The notes: a model not told the origin generated them from the sequence alone. Positions 34,570-43,438 are shown, numbered from the stretch's first letter. The stretch: DNA of 64,000 bases from Spongiihabitans sp965206355 (GCA_965206355.1 OZ242212.1:1612001-1676000); one strand, 5' to 3'. A program made the numbers and translations.

Positions 34570-36030
34570 TTAGATGTTTTGGCGTATCTGCAATGCCACT
34601 TCGTCACTTTTGGAAATGGTTGACATGACCGTGTTCTGGGCTCTCTCCAGCTGCTCAATCATGTTCCGTATCCGGCGCAAATCGTCTTCGTTCTGAGCCT
34701 GCATTTTCGTCAGTACGGCTTTATCCCGTAGGGCATCAGCACGCGCCTCGGTGGCTTGGAAGCTCTTGGTCGCGCTGTTGATGGATAACCCACCTGTTGA
34801 CACTTCAGTTACGCCTCTGGCTACCTGAACGCTACTACTTACCTTGTCCACGACTCTTAAGACACGGGAACTACTCGTGCCCAGTTTTCCTGCTATGGCC
34901 TTGACGGCTGCGCTGGGCGCTTTGGTGGCGGCGCTCTCGGCGGCATCTGCGGTTGTTTTTGCTGTACTCTCGGCCGCCTCGGTAGCGGCATCTGCTGCCG
35001 ACTCAGTGGCCTTTGTGCTGGCCTCCACTGCTGCCTCAGTGGTCTCGGTAGCGGCATCTGCTACCGACTCAGTAACCTTTGTGCTGGCCTCCACTGCTGC
35101 CTCAGTGGTCTCGGTAGCGGCATCTGCTACCGACTCAGTAACCTTTGTGCTGGTCTCCAACGCTGCCTCAGTAGCTTCAGTAGCGGCATCCGCTATGGCC
35201 TCAGTGGCCTTTGTACTGGCTTCCAGGGTTGCCTCAGCTACGCTACTGCTAACTTCTGTGGCAGTCTCTGCGGCGGTAACCCCCACTTCTGCTGCCGCTT
35301 CACCAGCTGTGGCGGCCGCTTCGGTCACCGATTCTGCCACCTGAGTTGCGGCACCGGCCACAGAAGCACCACCGCTGGCAATTACGGCAGCAATATTGAC
35401 CACCAGCATGAGTACGGTGATGCCCAGGGAAAGACCCATCTTGGCCTTGTCATCCATACCCATGGCGTCCATTGTCTTTTCCATCAAGCCACTTTGCTGT
35501 GCGATCAGCAAAGCGGCACTCATTGTGGCAATTATGAGCAGAGGCGCGGCGGCGGCACCGCCAGACACGACACCGATAACCCCTGCGACGATAAAGCTCA
35601 GAGCCACGCCAACCCACGCGAAAACCTTGGCGAAAATGCTACCAATACCGGGTTTGTTGTGGGCAATTTTCTTCAATTTTGAGATCATTTCCTTGCTCTT
35701 CAAATCCTTGTCAACAGAGCGGTCGTGGATGCGCTGCTCGGCACTTTCAATACTGGATTCGGTTTCTTTTTGCCGAATACCAAACAATATAGCCATCAGG
35801 TCGGTAGCGTTTACATGGGCTGGCGCAGGCAACTCGGGTCCAGCAGCGACCATATTGGCACTGTATTGAGGACCGGTAGATTCTCTCTTTACCGTCAGAT
35901 TATCCGTGGCTGTGCCGCGGGTAGTTTTTCCAGTTTGTTTTGTACGTACATTCTGTGCCACCGCTTCCGCTTGTGCCGTGGTCGGCACATTGACACTCGG
36001 TCTGCCTACGTTCAGGTCATTTGTTGACAT
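34570..36030 (-). CDS. sctE: Major hydrophobic translocator, YopB/SseC/IpaB-like
   Basis: A 486-residue pore-forming translocon protein. Hydrophobic segments at about 132-178 (IFAKVFAWVGVALSFIVAGV then GGAAAAPLLIIATMSAALLI) and 199-220 fit the two membrane helices of this family. Residues 263-350 are four 22-residue Ala/Thr/Glu repeats of the type TEAAVEASTKVTESVADAAT, predicted helical. The N-terminal motif DLMAILF (77-83) is shared with the EspA-like protein encoded upstream. It is flanked by two SycD-type chaperone genes. It should insert in the host membrane together with SctB. Confidence 0.88.
   Translation of the reverse strand: MSTNDLNVGRPSVNVPTTAQAEAVAQNVRTKQTGKTTRGTATDNLTVKRESTGPQYSANMVAAGPELPAPAHVNATDLMAILFGIRQKETESSIESAEQRIHDRSVDKDLKSKEMISKLKKIAHNKPGIGSIFAKVFAWVGVALSFIVAGVIGVVSGGAAAAPLLIIATMSAALLIAQQSGLMEKTMDAMGMDDKAKMGLSLGITVLMLVVNIAAVIASGGASVAGAATQVAESVTEAAATAGEAAAEVGVTAAETATEVSSSVAEATLEASTKATEAIADAATEATEAALETSTKVTESVADAATETTEAAVEASTKVTESVADAATETTEAAVEASTKATESAADAATEAAESTAKTTADAAESAATKAPSAAVKAIAGKLGTSSSRVLRVVDKVSSSVQVARGVTEVSTGGLSINSATKSFQATEARADALRDKAVLTKMQAQNEDDLRRIRNMIEQLERAQNTVMSTISKSDEVALQIRQNI
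34980..35243. repeat. Four 66-bp tandem repeats inside the YopB-like gene
   Basis: Units start at 34980, 35046, 35112 and 35178; the second and third are nearly identical. Each codes 22 residues. The spacing is exactly 66 bp, so changes in copy number keep the frame. Confidence 0.92.
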
Positions 36031-36062
36031 GCTTCTCTCCCGATAAAGGTTCGCCTACACCT

Positions 36063-36554
36063 TCAGTCGGAGGATGTGGGCTTGCCGGATTGATTTGATT
36101 CCCTGATCGACACCTGCATCAACTCCGCCCGGTCTTTGAGTTCCGGCGCAATGCGAAGCACTTCGTCCACACAGGTACCAGCTGCCTCTTTGTCACCAAG
36201 GAACATAAAACATAGAGACAGATTCAGATACATTTCAGGATCTGGTTTGTCGCTGTGAATATCCGCATAGCTGAGGGCGCTGGCCGCACCCAGATAATCT
36301 TTGAGTTGCTGGCGACAATAACCCAGTCCGCACCAGAGCCTGGCCTGCTCGTGGTCGTAAAAACAAAGCAACTCGAATACTTCAGCGGCCTCTTGATACT
36401 TACCCCGCCCATACATTCCATGAGCCAGTTCGTACATGCCCTCAAAAGCTTCGGATGAGATGCCACGCGCCTCGCGCAAGGTGCGTTTGCCATGCAACAC
36501 CTCGGCGACACCCTCGGTCAGAATTTCCGTTAATTGACGGCGTATGCTATCCAC
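36063..36554 (-). CDS. Second class II T3SS chaperone (SycD/LcrH-like)
   Basis: A 163-residue TPR protein: AFEGMYELAHGMYGRGKYQEAAEVFELLCFYDHEQARLWCGLGYCRQ is the SycD signature, followed by further helical repeats. It sits between the EspA-like gene and the YopB-like gene. Having two SycD-type genes suggests separate chaperones for separate translocators; this one could serve SctB or the EspA-like protein. Confidence 0.9.
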   Translation of the reverse strand: MDSIRRQLTEILTEGVAEVLHGKRTLREARGISSEAFEGMYELAHGMYGRGKYQEAAEVFELLCFYDHEQARLWCGLGYCRQQLKDYLGAASALSYADIHSDKPDPEMYLNLSLCFMFLGDKEAAGTCVDEVLRIAPELKDRAELMQVSIRESNQSGKPTSSD

Positions 36555-36562
36555 GGCCGCTT

Positions 36563-37078
36563 TTAGCGACCGAAGGAGGTAAGGATGTCTTTCATGATTT
36601 GCTTCCTTTGGGTAACGACATTGTTGGCGCCCTCAGTGGCGTTGGTGGCCTTACCCACCAGACTTTTGAGCTTGATCATGAAAGTATCGTTATTGGAAGA
36701 CAGCTTGTCGATGTAGGTGTTCAGGTATTGGATATTGACACCCCATTCGTCCTTGTTATGCCAATTGTCATTACCAGTATGGTCGAAATCAATGTTATGC
36801 TCTTTGCAGAAAGCCACCATGTCTGCTGGCATCTCCGATGCATGTTTGCCTGCATCTTGCTTGAGCGCCGTCATCCTCGCCAGCATCTCTCTGGCGGAGT
36901 TGAGCTCATCCAGCTTACCTTGCTCTTGCTGGGCGCGATCTGTCGCCAATCCGCTCAGTGTTTCTGCCCGGCGCAGAAACAACATGGCCATGATATCTTC
37001 TACCGACATGTTACTACCGTCAGTACCAGCAATCTGGCTTATACCGCTGGTACCGCCTACTCCTGATATATCATTCAT
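36563..37078 (-). CDS. EspA/SseB-like filament or needle-tip protein
   Basis: A 171-residue secreted protein. Starting at the ATG with GAGGAG nine bases upstream, it has a Gly/Ser-rich front, motif DIMAMLF (28-34), a central coiled coil (RAQQEQGKLDELNSAREMLA) and a C-terminal helix (TFMIKLKSLVGKATNATEGA) ending with a KDILTSF tail. The coiled coil plus amphipathic C-terminal helix recalls EspA and SseB, which extend the needle as a filament. A tip role like LcrV is possible but the size fits EspA better. Position in the translocator block supports a translocator function. Confidence 0.68.
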   Translation of the reverse strand: MNDISGVGGTSGISQIAGTDGSNMSVEDIMAMLFLRRAETLSGLATDRAQQEQGKLDELNSAREMLARMTALKQDAGKHASEMPADMVAFCKEHNIDFDHTGNDNWHNKDEWGVNIQYLNTYIDKLSSNNDTFMIKLKSLVGKATNATEGANNVVTQRKQIMKDILTSFGR

Positions 37079-37345
37079 AACGAAATTCTCCTCAGTATTG
37101 TTTGTATGCACTTACTCGTTTATTAGTAAGTTCGTGTTTCTCTTTTTTATTAACTGGCTAAAAAAGCAACCAAAAAATGATAAATAAAGCCAACAACAAA
37201 AACCAGCAACAAACCACGCAATAAATTAACTAAAATTTCCAAAAGAACCATCATAATACAATTCCGACTCTGGGACATCCTTCGACACGCCCAACCAGCA
37301 CAAAACGTCATCGTAGCACAGGGTAGTAATCACGACAAGTATAAG

Positions 37346-37681
37346 TCAAATCTTGTTCATGCTATGTCTTGATTTCCTCTGGCTATTTTGCCAACTGTTT
37401 TGGTTAACTGAGGCTGATGTACGACTTTCAGAGGCCAGGGCCTGCTCTTCCTGCTCCAGTTCCTGCATGAGTTTCTCAATATCTTCCTGCGCCATCTGGC
37501 GCAACTCTTGCGGACAATCATCACTTTCCAGAAAGTCGCTGATGACGTTTTTGTCACAGACTTCGTCCAGCGTTGTATCAAGGCGGATCGCCGCTTCTCT
37601 GGCCTGCTCAATTAATTGCCGACCCTCCGCCATCATACGATCAAGGGCAGCTTCTCTTTGAGGTTGATCTTGTTCAGACAT
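37346..37681 (-). CDS. Small helical protein of the T3SS operon, unrecognised
   Basis: A 111-residue, very acidic protein (REAALDRMMAEGRQLIEQAR; DIEKLMQELEQEEQALASES) with a Lys/Arg/Ser/Gln-rich tail. It lies between sctV and the EspA-like gene on the same strand. Helical content and size are compatible with a small chaperone or a secreted regulator, but no named family could be matched. The 267 bp separating it from the EspA-like gene are AT-rich and hold no gene. Confidence 0.62.
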   Translation of the reverse strand: MSEQDQPQREAALDRMMAEGRQLIEQAREAAIRLDTTLDEVCDKNVISDFLESDDCPQELRQMAQEDIEKLMQELEQEEQALASESRTSASVNQNSWQNSQRKSRHSMNKI

Positions 37682-37758
37682 TTTTATACTCCCGTTCGGT
37701 TGTCATTGTGTGTAGTAGCGCAACCATGGTTTGCTCGTATAGCGCGCTCCAATATACA

Positions 37759-39885
37759 CTAAATGGTGATTTTAGCAAGAGGTTGCACGGTGATCTCCTG
37801 AGTCAACTCCTGGAAGGACAGCACTGCCAGATCGTAGATCTCAATTTCCAGCATTTTACGCACATAGCGTCGAATGTCCATAGCTGTCACCAACACTGGT
37901 TTGTGATGACGTCTGGAGATGTCGCCCACCGCTTGCTTGCTTGCTTCAATAAACTGGCGGGTAACCTGCGGATCCAGAGCCAGGTAATTACCCGAGGAGG
38001 TTTGCCGAATGCCACCGCGAATGGTTTCTTCCAAATCCTGATCTAGCAGGTAAGCAGACAGAATATTCTGTTCGCTGGCGTATTTATAGCTGATATAACG
38101 CTTGAGGCTACCGCGAACGTACTCCGTCAACAAGACCGGGTCCTTCTCTTTCTGTCCCCATTCTACTAATGATTCCAGTATCAGGCGGATATTGCGGATG
38201 GAGATGTCCTCGCTGACCAGACGCTGAAACACTTCCGTGGTCAAGTGAATCGGTAGCACCCGTTGTTCTTCCTTGAGCAGGTCAGGGAAAACCGGCTGCA
38301 ACTGCTCAAACAGGTAGTTGGTTTCCTGAATGCCGATGAACTCGTCCGAGTAGCGTTTTAACACATAGGACAGATGGCAGGCCAGGATGCTGGGCGGTTC
38401 CATATAAGACAGATTAAGTTTGTCCAACTGTTGTCGTTGCTCCCCTTCAATCCATAAGGTGTCGATGTTCGGGAGGAACTGTTCTTCCTCTTCGTATGCC
38501 AGCCCCATGACGCTGAGTTCTTCCTTATTGTCGGTGTACAGCAGGTAGCCGGGGCGCAGCTTGCCCGTCGCCACGGGTACTTCCTGCATGAGGATGGAGT
38601 ATTGACCGGGTATCTGGATGTTCTCGTTGAAACGCAGGTGTATGCCTGGAAAAGGCACACCGAGATCGAGATAGAGTGCACGGCGTACCTTCAGAGCCTC
38701 CTGATTGAGAAGGTGCAGGTCAATGATGCTGTTGTCTTGTAATTTCGCGTCTATATCGACCATCAGCGGCATACTGAGAGAAACCTCTTCCTGACCCGAT
38801 AACTGGGAACCCACATTCTGCACCCTCTGTTGGTTGCTGGTTGTCGAGGCTGCTTGCATGGCTGAGAAGTCCAGCTTGTCGGCGTTTTTCTGTTCTCGCT
38901 TCTTTTTCGCGATTAGCATCAGACCACTACCGCCGACAACAGCACTCAACACCAGAAAAGTGGTCACCGGAAAACCTGGAATCAGGGCAAAAGCAGCCAT
39001 CAAAGCGGCTGCCACTATCAGGGCGCGCGGTTGTGAGCTCACCTGACCACCGATATCGCTGGCCAGGTTCTCGGTTTCGTCCGTAGTGACCCGGGTGACA
39101 ATAATGCCAGCGGTCATGGCAATCAACAGAGCGGGAATCTGTGCCACCAGACCGTCTCCGATGGTGAGAATGGAGTAAACATGCATGGCTTCTTCCACGT
39201 CCATGCCACGTTGTAACACCCCTATGCTCAGGCCGCCGATGAGGTTGATGACGGTGATAATCAGCCCGGCTATGGCATCGCCCTTGACAAACTTCATGGC
39301 ACCATCCATGGAGCCGTAGAGTTGACTTTCTTTTTCTACTCTCTCCCGGCGGCGTTTGGCTTCGGCCATGTCGATGACGCCAGCTCGCATGTCTCCGTCA
39401 ATGCTCATCTGCTTGCCCGGCATGGCATCAAGCGAGAAGCGAGCACTGACTTCGGCGACCCGCTCAGCTCCCTTGGTAATCACCAGAAACTGCACGATGG
39501 TGATAATCAGGAATATAACCAGACCCACCACCAGATTTCCGGCAACAACAAAATTACCGAAGGTGTCAACAATTTTGCCAGCATCTGCCTGCAATAGAAC
39601 CAGGCGAGTGGTGGTGATGGCTAAGGCCAGGCGAAACAGGGTGGACAATAGCAGAACCGCAGGAAAAGCATAGAATTCGCCGATGGAGGAGATGTACACA
39701 GCCAACATCAACAGGATAATGGCAATACCCATGCTGGTGCCAATGAGTACATCCACCAGCACGGTCGGTAGCGGCAGGATCATCATGAAAATGATGGCAA
39801 CCAGCAGGAACGCCAGCAGTACATCTTTGCGCTGGGTGATTTTGTAGAGAAAGGCCTGGGAGTTAGCGCGGGTTAATCTGTTCAT
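37759..39885 (-). CDS. sctV: T3SS major export gate protein SctV
   Basis: A 708-residue YscV/InvA/FlhA protein. The first 330 or so residues hold about eight membrane helices, with the family blocks SSIGEFYAFPAVLLLSTLFRLALAITTTRLVLL, ISARFSLDAMPGKQMSIDGDMRAG (as EVSARFSLDAMPGKQ) and FVKGDAIAGLIITVINLIGG. The C-terminal cytoplasmic domain forms the nonameric ring that receives chaperone-substrate complexes. The start used, MNRLTRANSQAF, is just after the sctY stop. The order X-Y-V is as in Yersinia. Confidence 0.97.
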   Translation of the reverse strand: MNRLTRANSQAFLYKITQRKDVLLAFLLVAIIFMMILPLPTVLVDVLIGTSMGIAIILLMLAVYISSIGEFYAFPAVLLLSTLFRLALAITTTRLVLLQADAGKIVDTFGNFVVAGNLVVGLVIFLIITIVQFLVITKGAERVAEVSARFSLDAMPGKQMSIDGDMRAGVIDMAEAKRRRERVEKESQLYGSMDGAMKFVKGDAIAGLIITVINLIGGLSIGVLQRGMDVEEAMHVYSILTIGDGLVAQIPALLIAMTAGIIVTRVTTDETENLASDIGGQVSSQPRALIVAAALMAAFALIPGFPVTTFLVLSAVVGGSGLMLIAKKKREQKNADKLDFSAMQAASTTSNQQRVQNVGSQLSGQEEVSLSMPLMVDIDAKLQDNSIIDLHLLNQEALKVRRALYLDLGVPFPGIHLRFNENIQIPGQYSILMQEVPVATGKLRPGYLLYTDNKEELSVMGLAYEEEEQFLPNIDTLWIEGEQRQQLDKLNLSYMEPPSILACHLSYVLKRYSDEFIGIQETNYLFEQLQPVFPDLLKEEQRVLPIHLTTEVFQRLVSEDISIRNIRLILESLVEWGQKEKDPVLLTEYVRGSLKRYISYKYASEQNILSAYLLDQDLEETIRGGIRQTSSGNYLALDPQVTRQFIEASKQAVGDISRRHHKPVLVTAMDIRRYVRKMLEIEIYDLAVLSFQELTQEITVQPLAKITI

Positions 39886-39886
39886 A

Positions 39887-40267
39887 TCAAGCGCCCTGCA
39901 AACGTGCCAGTTGCCCGACATAGTTCTGGAAGGATGCTTGTGGATCCCGTCCGCTACGGTCGATCACCCGCGTCCGCAGTAGCAGCAGGGCAGCGCGCTC
40001 TTGCTCGGACAGAGACAAGTTCAGCGCCTCCTCGATGTATTGCTCGCTCAGTGCCATGTCACCCCGTTTGAAGTGCACCAAGGCCAGCAGTTTCAAGCAC
40101 TCGCCGTTGTCGTGGTCAAACACGCGCAGAAAGTTCAATATAGTGGCAGCTTGTTCGGGCATATCCTGTTCCTGAAAGGTATGGGCGACTGCCAGCAACC
40201 AGCCGATATGGTGCTGGCTCAAGGTCGCGTCAACGCTATTGTCTTGCTTTGCGGTCGCTTCGACCAT
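39887..40267 (-). CDS. sctY: SctV-associated TPR chaperone SctY
   Basis: A 126-residue TPR-like protein: HHIGWLLAVAHTFQEQDMPEQAATILNFLRVFDHDNGECLKLLALV and GDMALSEQYIEEALNL form two to three helical repeats. Size and position between sctX and sctV match YscY, which pairs with YscX and binds the cytoplasmic ring of YscV. Its start is six bases after the sctX stop. Confidence 0.82.
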   Translation of the reverse strand: MVEATAKQDNSVDATLSQHHIGWLLAVAHTFQEQDMPEQAATILNFLRVFDHDNGECLKLLALVHFKRGDMALSEQYIEEALNLSLSEQERAALLLLRTRVIDRSGRDPQASFQNYVGQLARLQGA

Positions 40268-40273
40268 TATCGG

Positions 40274-40657
40274 TTATCCACGGATCAGAGTGCTACGACC
40301 CAGTTCCAAACTCTTAAAATTGACTTTCAGTGCCGAAAACAACACTAGCGCAGACTGCACAGCCTGCTGATCTTCTTCGTGCTTTGGAGTGCACTGGGCA
40401 CCGATGTTTTCGAGTTCCTCAAACAAGCGGCTGTAATTACAGGGTACCGTTACGTCCTTGTCGATGAGTTTGGGTGCCAGTTCCTTGCTTAGCAGACGGT
40501 CGCTGGTCTGCAGGTCAAAGACATCGTCAATGTGAGAAGGGATGGAGGCACTGATGGGCAGATAAACCTTGTTGCTGGGATAGTCGTCTTTGCGTGCCAC
40601 CCCATAACTCTGGTAGGAAATGCCCTCAATGCCTGTATTGATTGAAATGGTTGTCAT
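40274..40657 (-). CDS. sctX: Early secreted substrate SctX
   Basis: A 127-residue protein with a polar N-terminal part and a C-terminal helical half (SRLFEELENIGAQCTPKHEE then VQSALVLFSALKVNFKSLE). This half resembles the region of YscX that binds YscY. The gene order sctW, SycN-like, X, Y, V supports the call more strongly than the sequence alone. SctX-SctY pairs are limited to Ysc-type systems, so this places the machine, or this block of it, in that lineage. Confidence 0.75.
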   Translation of the reverse strand: MTTISINTGIEGISYQSYGVARKDDYPSNKVYLPISASIPSHIDDVFDLQTSDRLLSKELAPKLIDKDVTVPCNYSRLFEELENIGAQCTPKHEEDQQAVQSALVLFSALKVNFKSLELGRSTLIRG

Positions 40658-40701
40658 AATTTCTTGCGGTTAGGTTGCAGTGTTATCGCGAGTACCATAG
40701 T

Positions 40702-40840
40702 GAGACCTTTGCACGAAAGCCATTTCACCTGCATGCTACGTTAAAATCGTACTCAATCGGTCATTTATAAGCATAAACTCCCTCATTCCGTGCGTTTTTG
40801 CCTTGCCTGAAAGCGAACTCATCTTCCGTGCAAAGGTCTC
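40702..40840. repeat. MITE copy 6 (short form, orientation A) inside the T3SS operon
   Basis: 139 bp with a perfect 5-bp duplication ATAGT. Lies between the SycN-like gene and sctX in the minus-strand T3SS run. Confidence 0.93.
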
Positions 40841-41015
40841 ATAGTGACACGTTGCAAAACCCGAAATTCGGACGAACATTCGACTCCAGTGCTTGAGGGC
40901 GCGGGGCAATAAACCGTGCGCCACAGTGCAGAAGGTGCCTCTTTGGGATTAACTCCCGCTACAATATCAAGCGTCATATTTATCCCATTGATGCGCAACA
41001 ACCTGACCCATAAAA
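40841..41015 (-). other. Spacer with a possible gene remnant
   Basis: A minus-strand frame reads MTLDIVAGVNPKEAPSALWR and runs into the MITE, where it loses its own end. It is unrecognised. In related operons this gap is only a few bases, so this segment and the MITE are extra. The remnant could be the front of a small lost gene or chance. Confidence 0.3.
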
Positions 41016-41408
41016 CTATAATCCTGCATCTGTATAGAGTTCACAAATGAACTCAAAACCCCTGCTTAGTTGGTTCGCCTGGCTCTGCTCCAGATACACA
41101 GCCAAGACTAGGGTGTTATCACCCTCCAGACCGGCTTGTACTAGAAATGGCAGGTACTGGTCATAGCTACACCTGCGTAACAACAAGCGTATTTTTTCCA
41201 TTTCCCGGCGCATCGGTAATTCCCGAAACACCGCCAGCACTATGCCTTCATCGACACACTCGATATCTAGGAAGTACTTGTTGTCACCGACCACAAAGTT
41301 GTATGTCTCAGCACCGTCATCGCTAAACTCCCGGAAGTTCTGGGCACGGGCAAAATCCGCCAGTGCGTCACGCTGCCAGATAATGCCCGCCTCACTATTC
41401 ATTAGCAA
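41016..41408 (-). CDS. SycN-like class I chaperone of the gatekeeper
   Basis: A 130-residue protein with CesT/SycN-type strands and helices (AETYNFVVGDNKYFLDIECV; EGIVLAVFRELPM; NTLVLAVYLEQSQANQLSRG). It overlaps the end of sctW by 14 bases and precedes sctX, the exact slot of sycN in Yersinia (yopN-tyeA-sycN-yscX-yscY-yscV). SycN helps target YopN. Identity to SycN is low, so the name rests on fold and synteny. Confidence 0.72.
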   Translation of the reverse strand: MLMNSEAGIIWQRDALADFARAQNFREFSDDGAETYNFVVGDNKYFLDIECVDEGIVLAVFRELPMRREMEKIRLLLRRCSYDQYLPFLVQAGLEGDNTLVLAVYLEQSQANQLSRGFEFICELYTDAGL

Positions 41409-42621
41409 ACTCTTCGTTGTCGATCAGGGCATCCATGGACTGCTGCACTGACTGCAGGGTGCGATCTCGTTTGACGGTGTCGTTGTTGAATACTTTGAGT
41501 GGCATCAGGCGTAACACCTCCTTGAACCCCCGCATAAAATAAATGGCCGGTTCATCCGCTCGAATGCCGAGTCTGTCTGGCAGATCGGTGAATATGTTGC
41601 CACCCTGCCAGCCCTTATCCTGGGCTATCAGAACTTCCTTCATCAGGTCGTGGGTGGAGACATCATTGCGCACTGTCGCATAGTTGTTTCGTACCCGAGT
41701 CAGCAGATCTTGACACTGATCATATATGCTGGACAAGGTTTTCATCTGTCCCATATCATCTATGATCTGCTTGAGGTGAATCTTGGACAGGGACTGGCTG
41801 CCAGCGCCCAAATCAACGGACAGCGATTGTAGCAGAAAGCTGACCGCCTCTGGAAATTGCTGGTTCGGGTGTTGTGTTGTTACTCGGTCATACGCCTCCA
41901 CCACTGTGCCATAGTCCAGCACCACGTCCCGGTACAAGTCTCGAAGCCCCTGGGTGTCAGCCAGACCCTTATCGGCGTAGCGCTGTGCGACTGCGGAAAC
42001 GTTGAGACCAGCCTGGATAACCGAGCCTGCTTCTGCCATTAGTTGCTCGCAGGCGGTTTGCAGCAGTATCACCAGTTCCGGATCTCGACCCTGCGCCTGT
42101 GCCTGATCATGGGCATAAGAAAGGGCGATGAACTGGTGGGTTTTGTCGGCAAAAGACTCACGGGCATTCTGGCGCAGGGATTCGGGGTTAGCACTACCAC
42201 CTTGCTCCAGAGTCTTGGTGGCGAACTTGTCGAGTTCGTCCGCATCAACATCCGGTACCTGTTGCCGGTACTTTTCGGCCAGTTCCATCGCCCGGGACTT
42301 CTTGTCGGGTTCTGATTTGGTGTGCCGCTTGGCTAGTTTGCTCTCGACCAGCTCTTCGGCCACTTCTTCGGCCAGTTCTATCGGCTTGCCAGCATGACCA
42401 GCACCAGCTTTGATACGCCGTTTGGTCAGCTTGCTCTCGGCTCGCTCACTCTGACCGAAACTGAGTTCCTCGGCCGCGTCAGCCAGCTTGGCCACCGGAT
42501 TTTCGGCTCGTGTTATTCGCTCGCCACGAAAAGTGCCACTCTGCAACGACTGCTTCGGGCGTATCTGAGGCTGGTTGGCGTGTTGGTTAACTTGTCCTGT
42601 CGTGCCAATGGGATTTGACAT
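41395..42621 (-). CDS. sctW: T3SS gatekeeper SctW (YopN-TyeA fusion type)
   Basis: A 408-residue YopN/InvE/MxiC family protein. After a polar N-terminus (1-120, with a repeated ESKLxKR motif) come the X-bundle helical domains: FADKTHQFIALSYAHDQAQ, LQTACEQLMAEAG, GLRDLYRDVVLDYGTVVEAYDRV and FLLQSLSVDLGAG. The C-terminal 90 residues (LMKEVLIAQDKGWQGGNIFTDLPDRLGI, FMRGFKEVLRLMPLKVF) correspond to TyeA, so both parts are in one chain. It blocks early release of effectors and controls translocator-effector order. Confidence 0.9.
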   Translation of the reverse strand: MSNPIGTTGQVNQHANQPQIRPKQSLQSGTFRGERITRAENPVAKLADAAEELSFGQSERAESKLTKRRIKAGAGHAGKPIELAEEVAEELVESKLAKRHTKSEPDKKSRAMELAEKYRQQVPDVDADELDKFATKTLEQGGSANPESLRQNARESFADKTHQFIALSYAHDQAQAQGRDPELVILLQTACEQLMAEAGSVIQAGLNVSAVAQRYADKGLADTQGLRDLYRDVVLDYGTVVEAYDRVTTQHPNQQFPEAVSFLLQSLSVDLGAGSQSLSKIHLKQIIDDMGQMKTLSSIYDQCQDLLTRVRNNYATVRNDVSTHDLMKEVLIAQDKGWQGGNIFTDLPDRLGIRADEPAIYFMRGFKEVLRLMPLKVFNNDTVKRDRTLQSVQQSMDALIDNEEFANE

Positions 42622-42640
42622 AATCGGAAGATAGCCGCCG

Positions 42641-43438
42641 TCACACTTTGGCAGTCATGATTTCCGAGGATGCGCGGTTTCTCATTTGCTCCACTTCAAT
42701 CAACGCCTGCTGCATTGACTGCGTACTTTTATGTATATTGTCCGCATATTGACGGGCCCTTTCCAGTTCTCCACGTCGCCGCTCAGTTGATGCGTCAGCC
42801 CGCTTGCTTTGAGCCTGCATATAGTCAGCCCCGAACTTGCCAGCAGAGGAAGTGATCTGACCGAGTCCGGTGACACCCTGAGACAAGCCCTGAGTCCTGA
42901 GAGAAATGCTTTGTGCCTTTTGCGACAACATCATGGTGGCCGCGTCCGATACATCGCCTTTCGCAGCGGATACGATCTTGAAGCTTTTGATGCCGCCGCC
43001 AATGCTGATACCGCCAGATACTATTGATGCGGCTCCCGAAATAACACCGCTGGCCAGGGCCAGACCAGCACTTGCCTCCATATCGCTGGCCGCCTGCTCC
43101 ATCTCATCGGCGACGCCCTGTATGTCGTTAATTATTTGATCTCGCGCAAGTTTTTCCGACTCTTGGTTCACTTTGATAAGCAGTGCCGAAAACATCGAAA
43201 AATCAAAAGCGACATTCTCGCTCATAGTACTGAGCCCGAGTGCCGCCGCTGCATGACTAATATTGTTGGCGGGTTCGGGAATGGACGGCGCATCCGCCGT
43301 GGTCACGGCATCCTGCAGAGACTCCCCGGGCACAAAGGGCGGAATCCGGGTTGTTGACTTGCTTTGGACTTCGGCAGTAACCGACTCATTTTGCACGCGG
43401 TTAGCGGTGCCGGAGTTGACGCTGTCTATGCTTGTCAT
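42641..43438 (-). CDS. sctB: Minor translocator, YopD/EspB/SseD-like
   Basis: A 265-residue protein. Polar front (residues 1-70), a helix containing FDFSMFSALLIKVNQESEKL, a long coiled coil, one Gly/Ala/Ser-rich hydrophobic stretch (GLALASGVISGAASIVSGGISIGGG, about 125-150) that could be the single membrane helix, and a C-terminal amphipathic coiled coil. This is the plan of minor translocators that form the pore with YopB-type proteins. It appears to be the first gene of the minus-strand T3SS run; GAGGGC nine bases upstream serves as ribosome site. Confidence 0.75.
   Translation of the reverse strand: MTSIDSVNSGTANRVQNESVTAEVQSKSTTRIPPFVPGESLQDAVTTADAPSIPEPANNISHAAAALGLSTMSENVAFDFSMFSALLIKVNQESEKLARDQIINDIQGVADEMEQAASDMEASAGLALASGVISGAASIVSGGISIGGGIKSFKIVSAAKGDVSDAATMMLSQKAQSISLRTQGLSQGVTGLGQITSSAGKFGADYMQAQSKRADASTERRRGELERARQYADNIHKSTQSMQQALIEVEQMRNRASSEIMTAKV

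Noticed and set aside
34980..35243. Regular repeats considered as a CRISPR array
   Set aside because: The 66-bp units are contiguous, coding and without unique spacers. No CRISPR or cas genes were seen anywhere in the window.
34844..35344. Plus-strand Ala/Ser/Val-rich ORF of 166 codons
   Set aside because: Antisense of the 66-bp repeats in the translocator gene; the repeats alone explain the long open frame.
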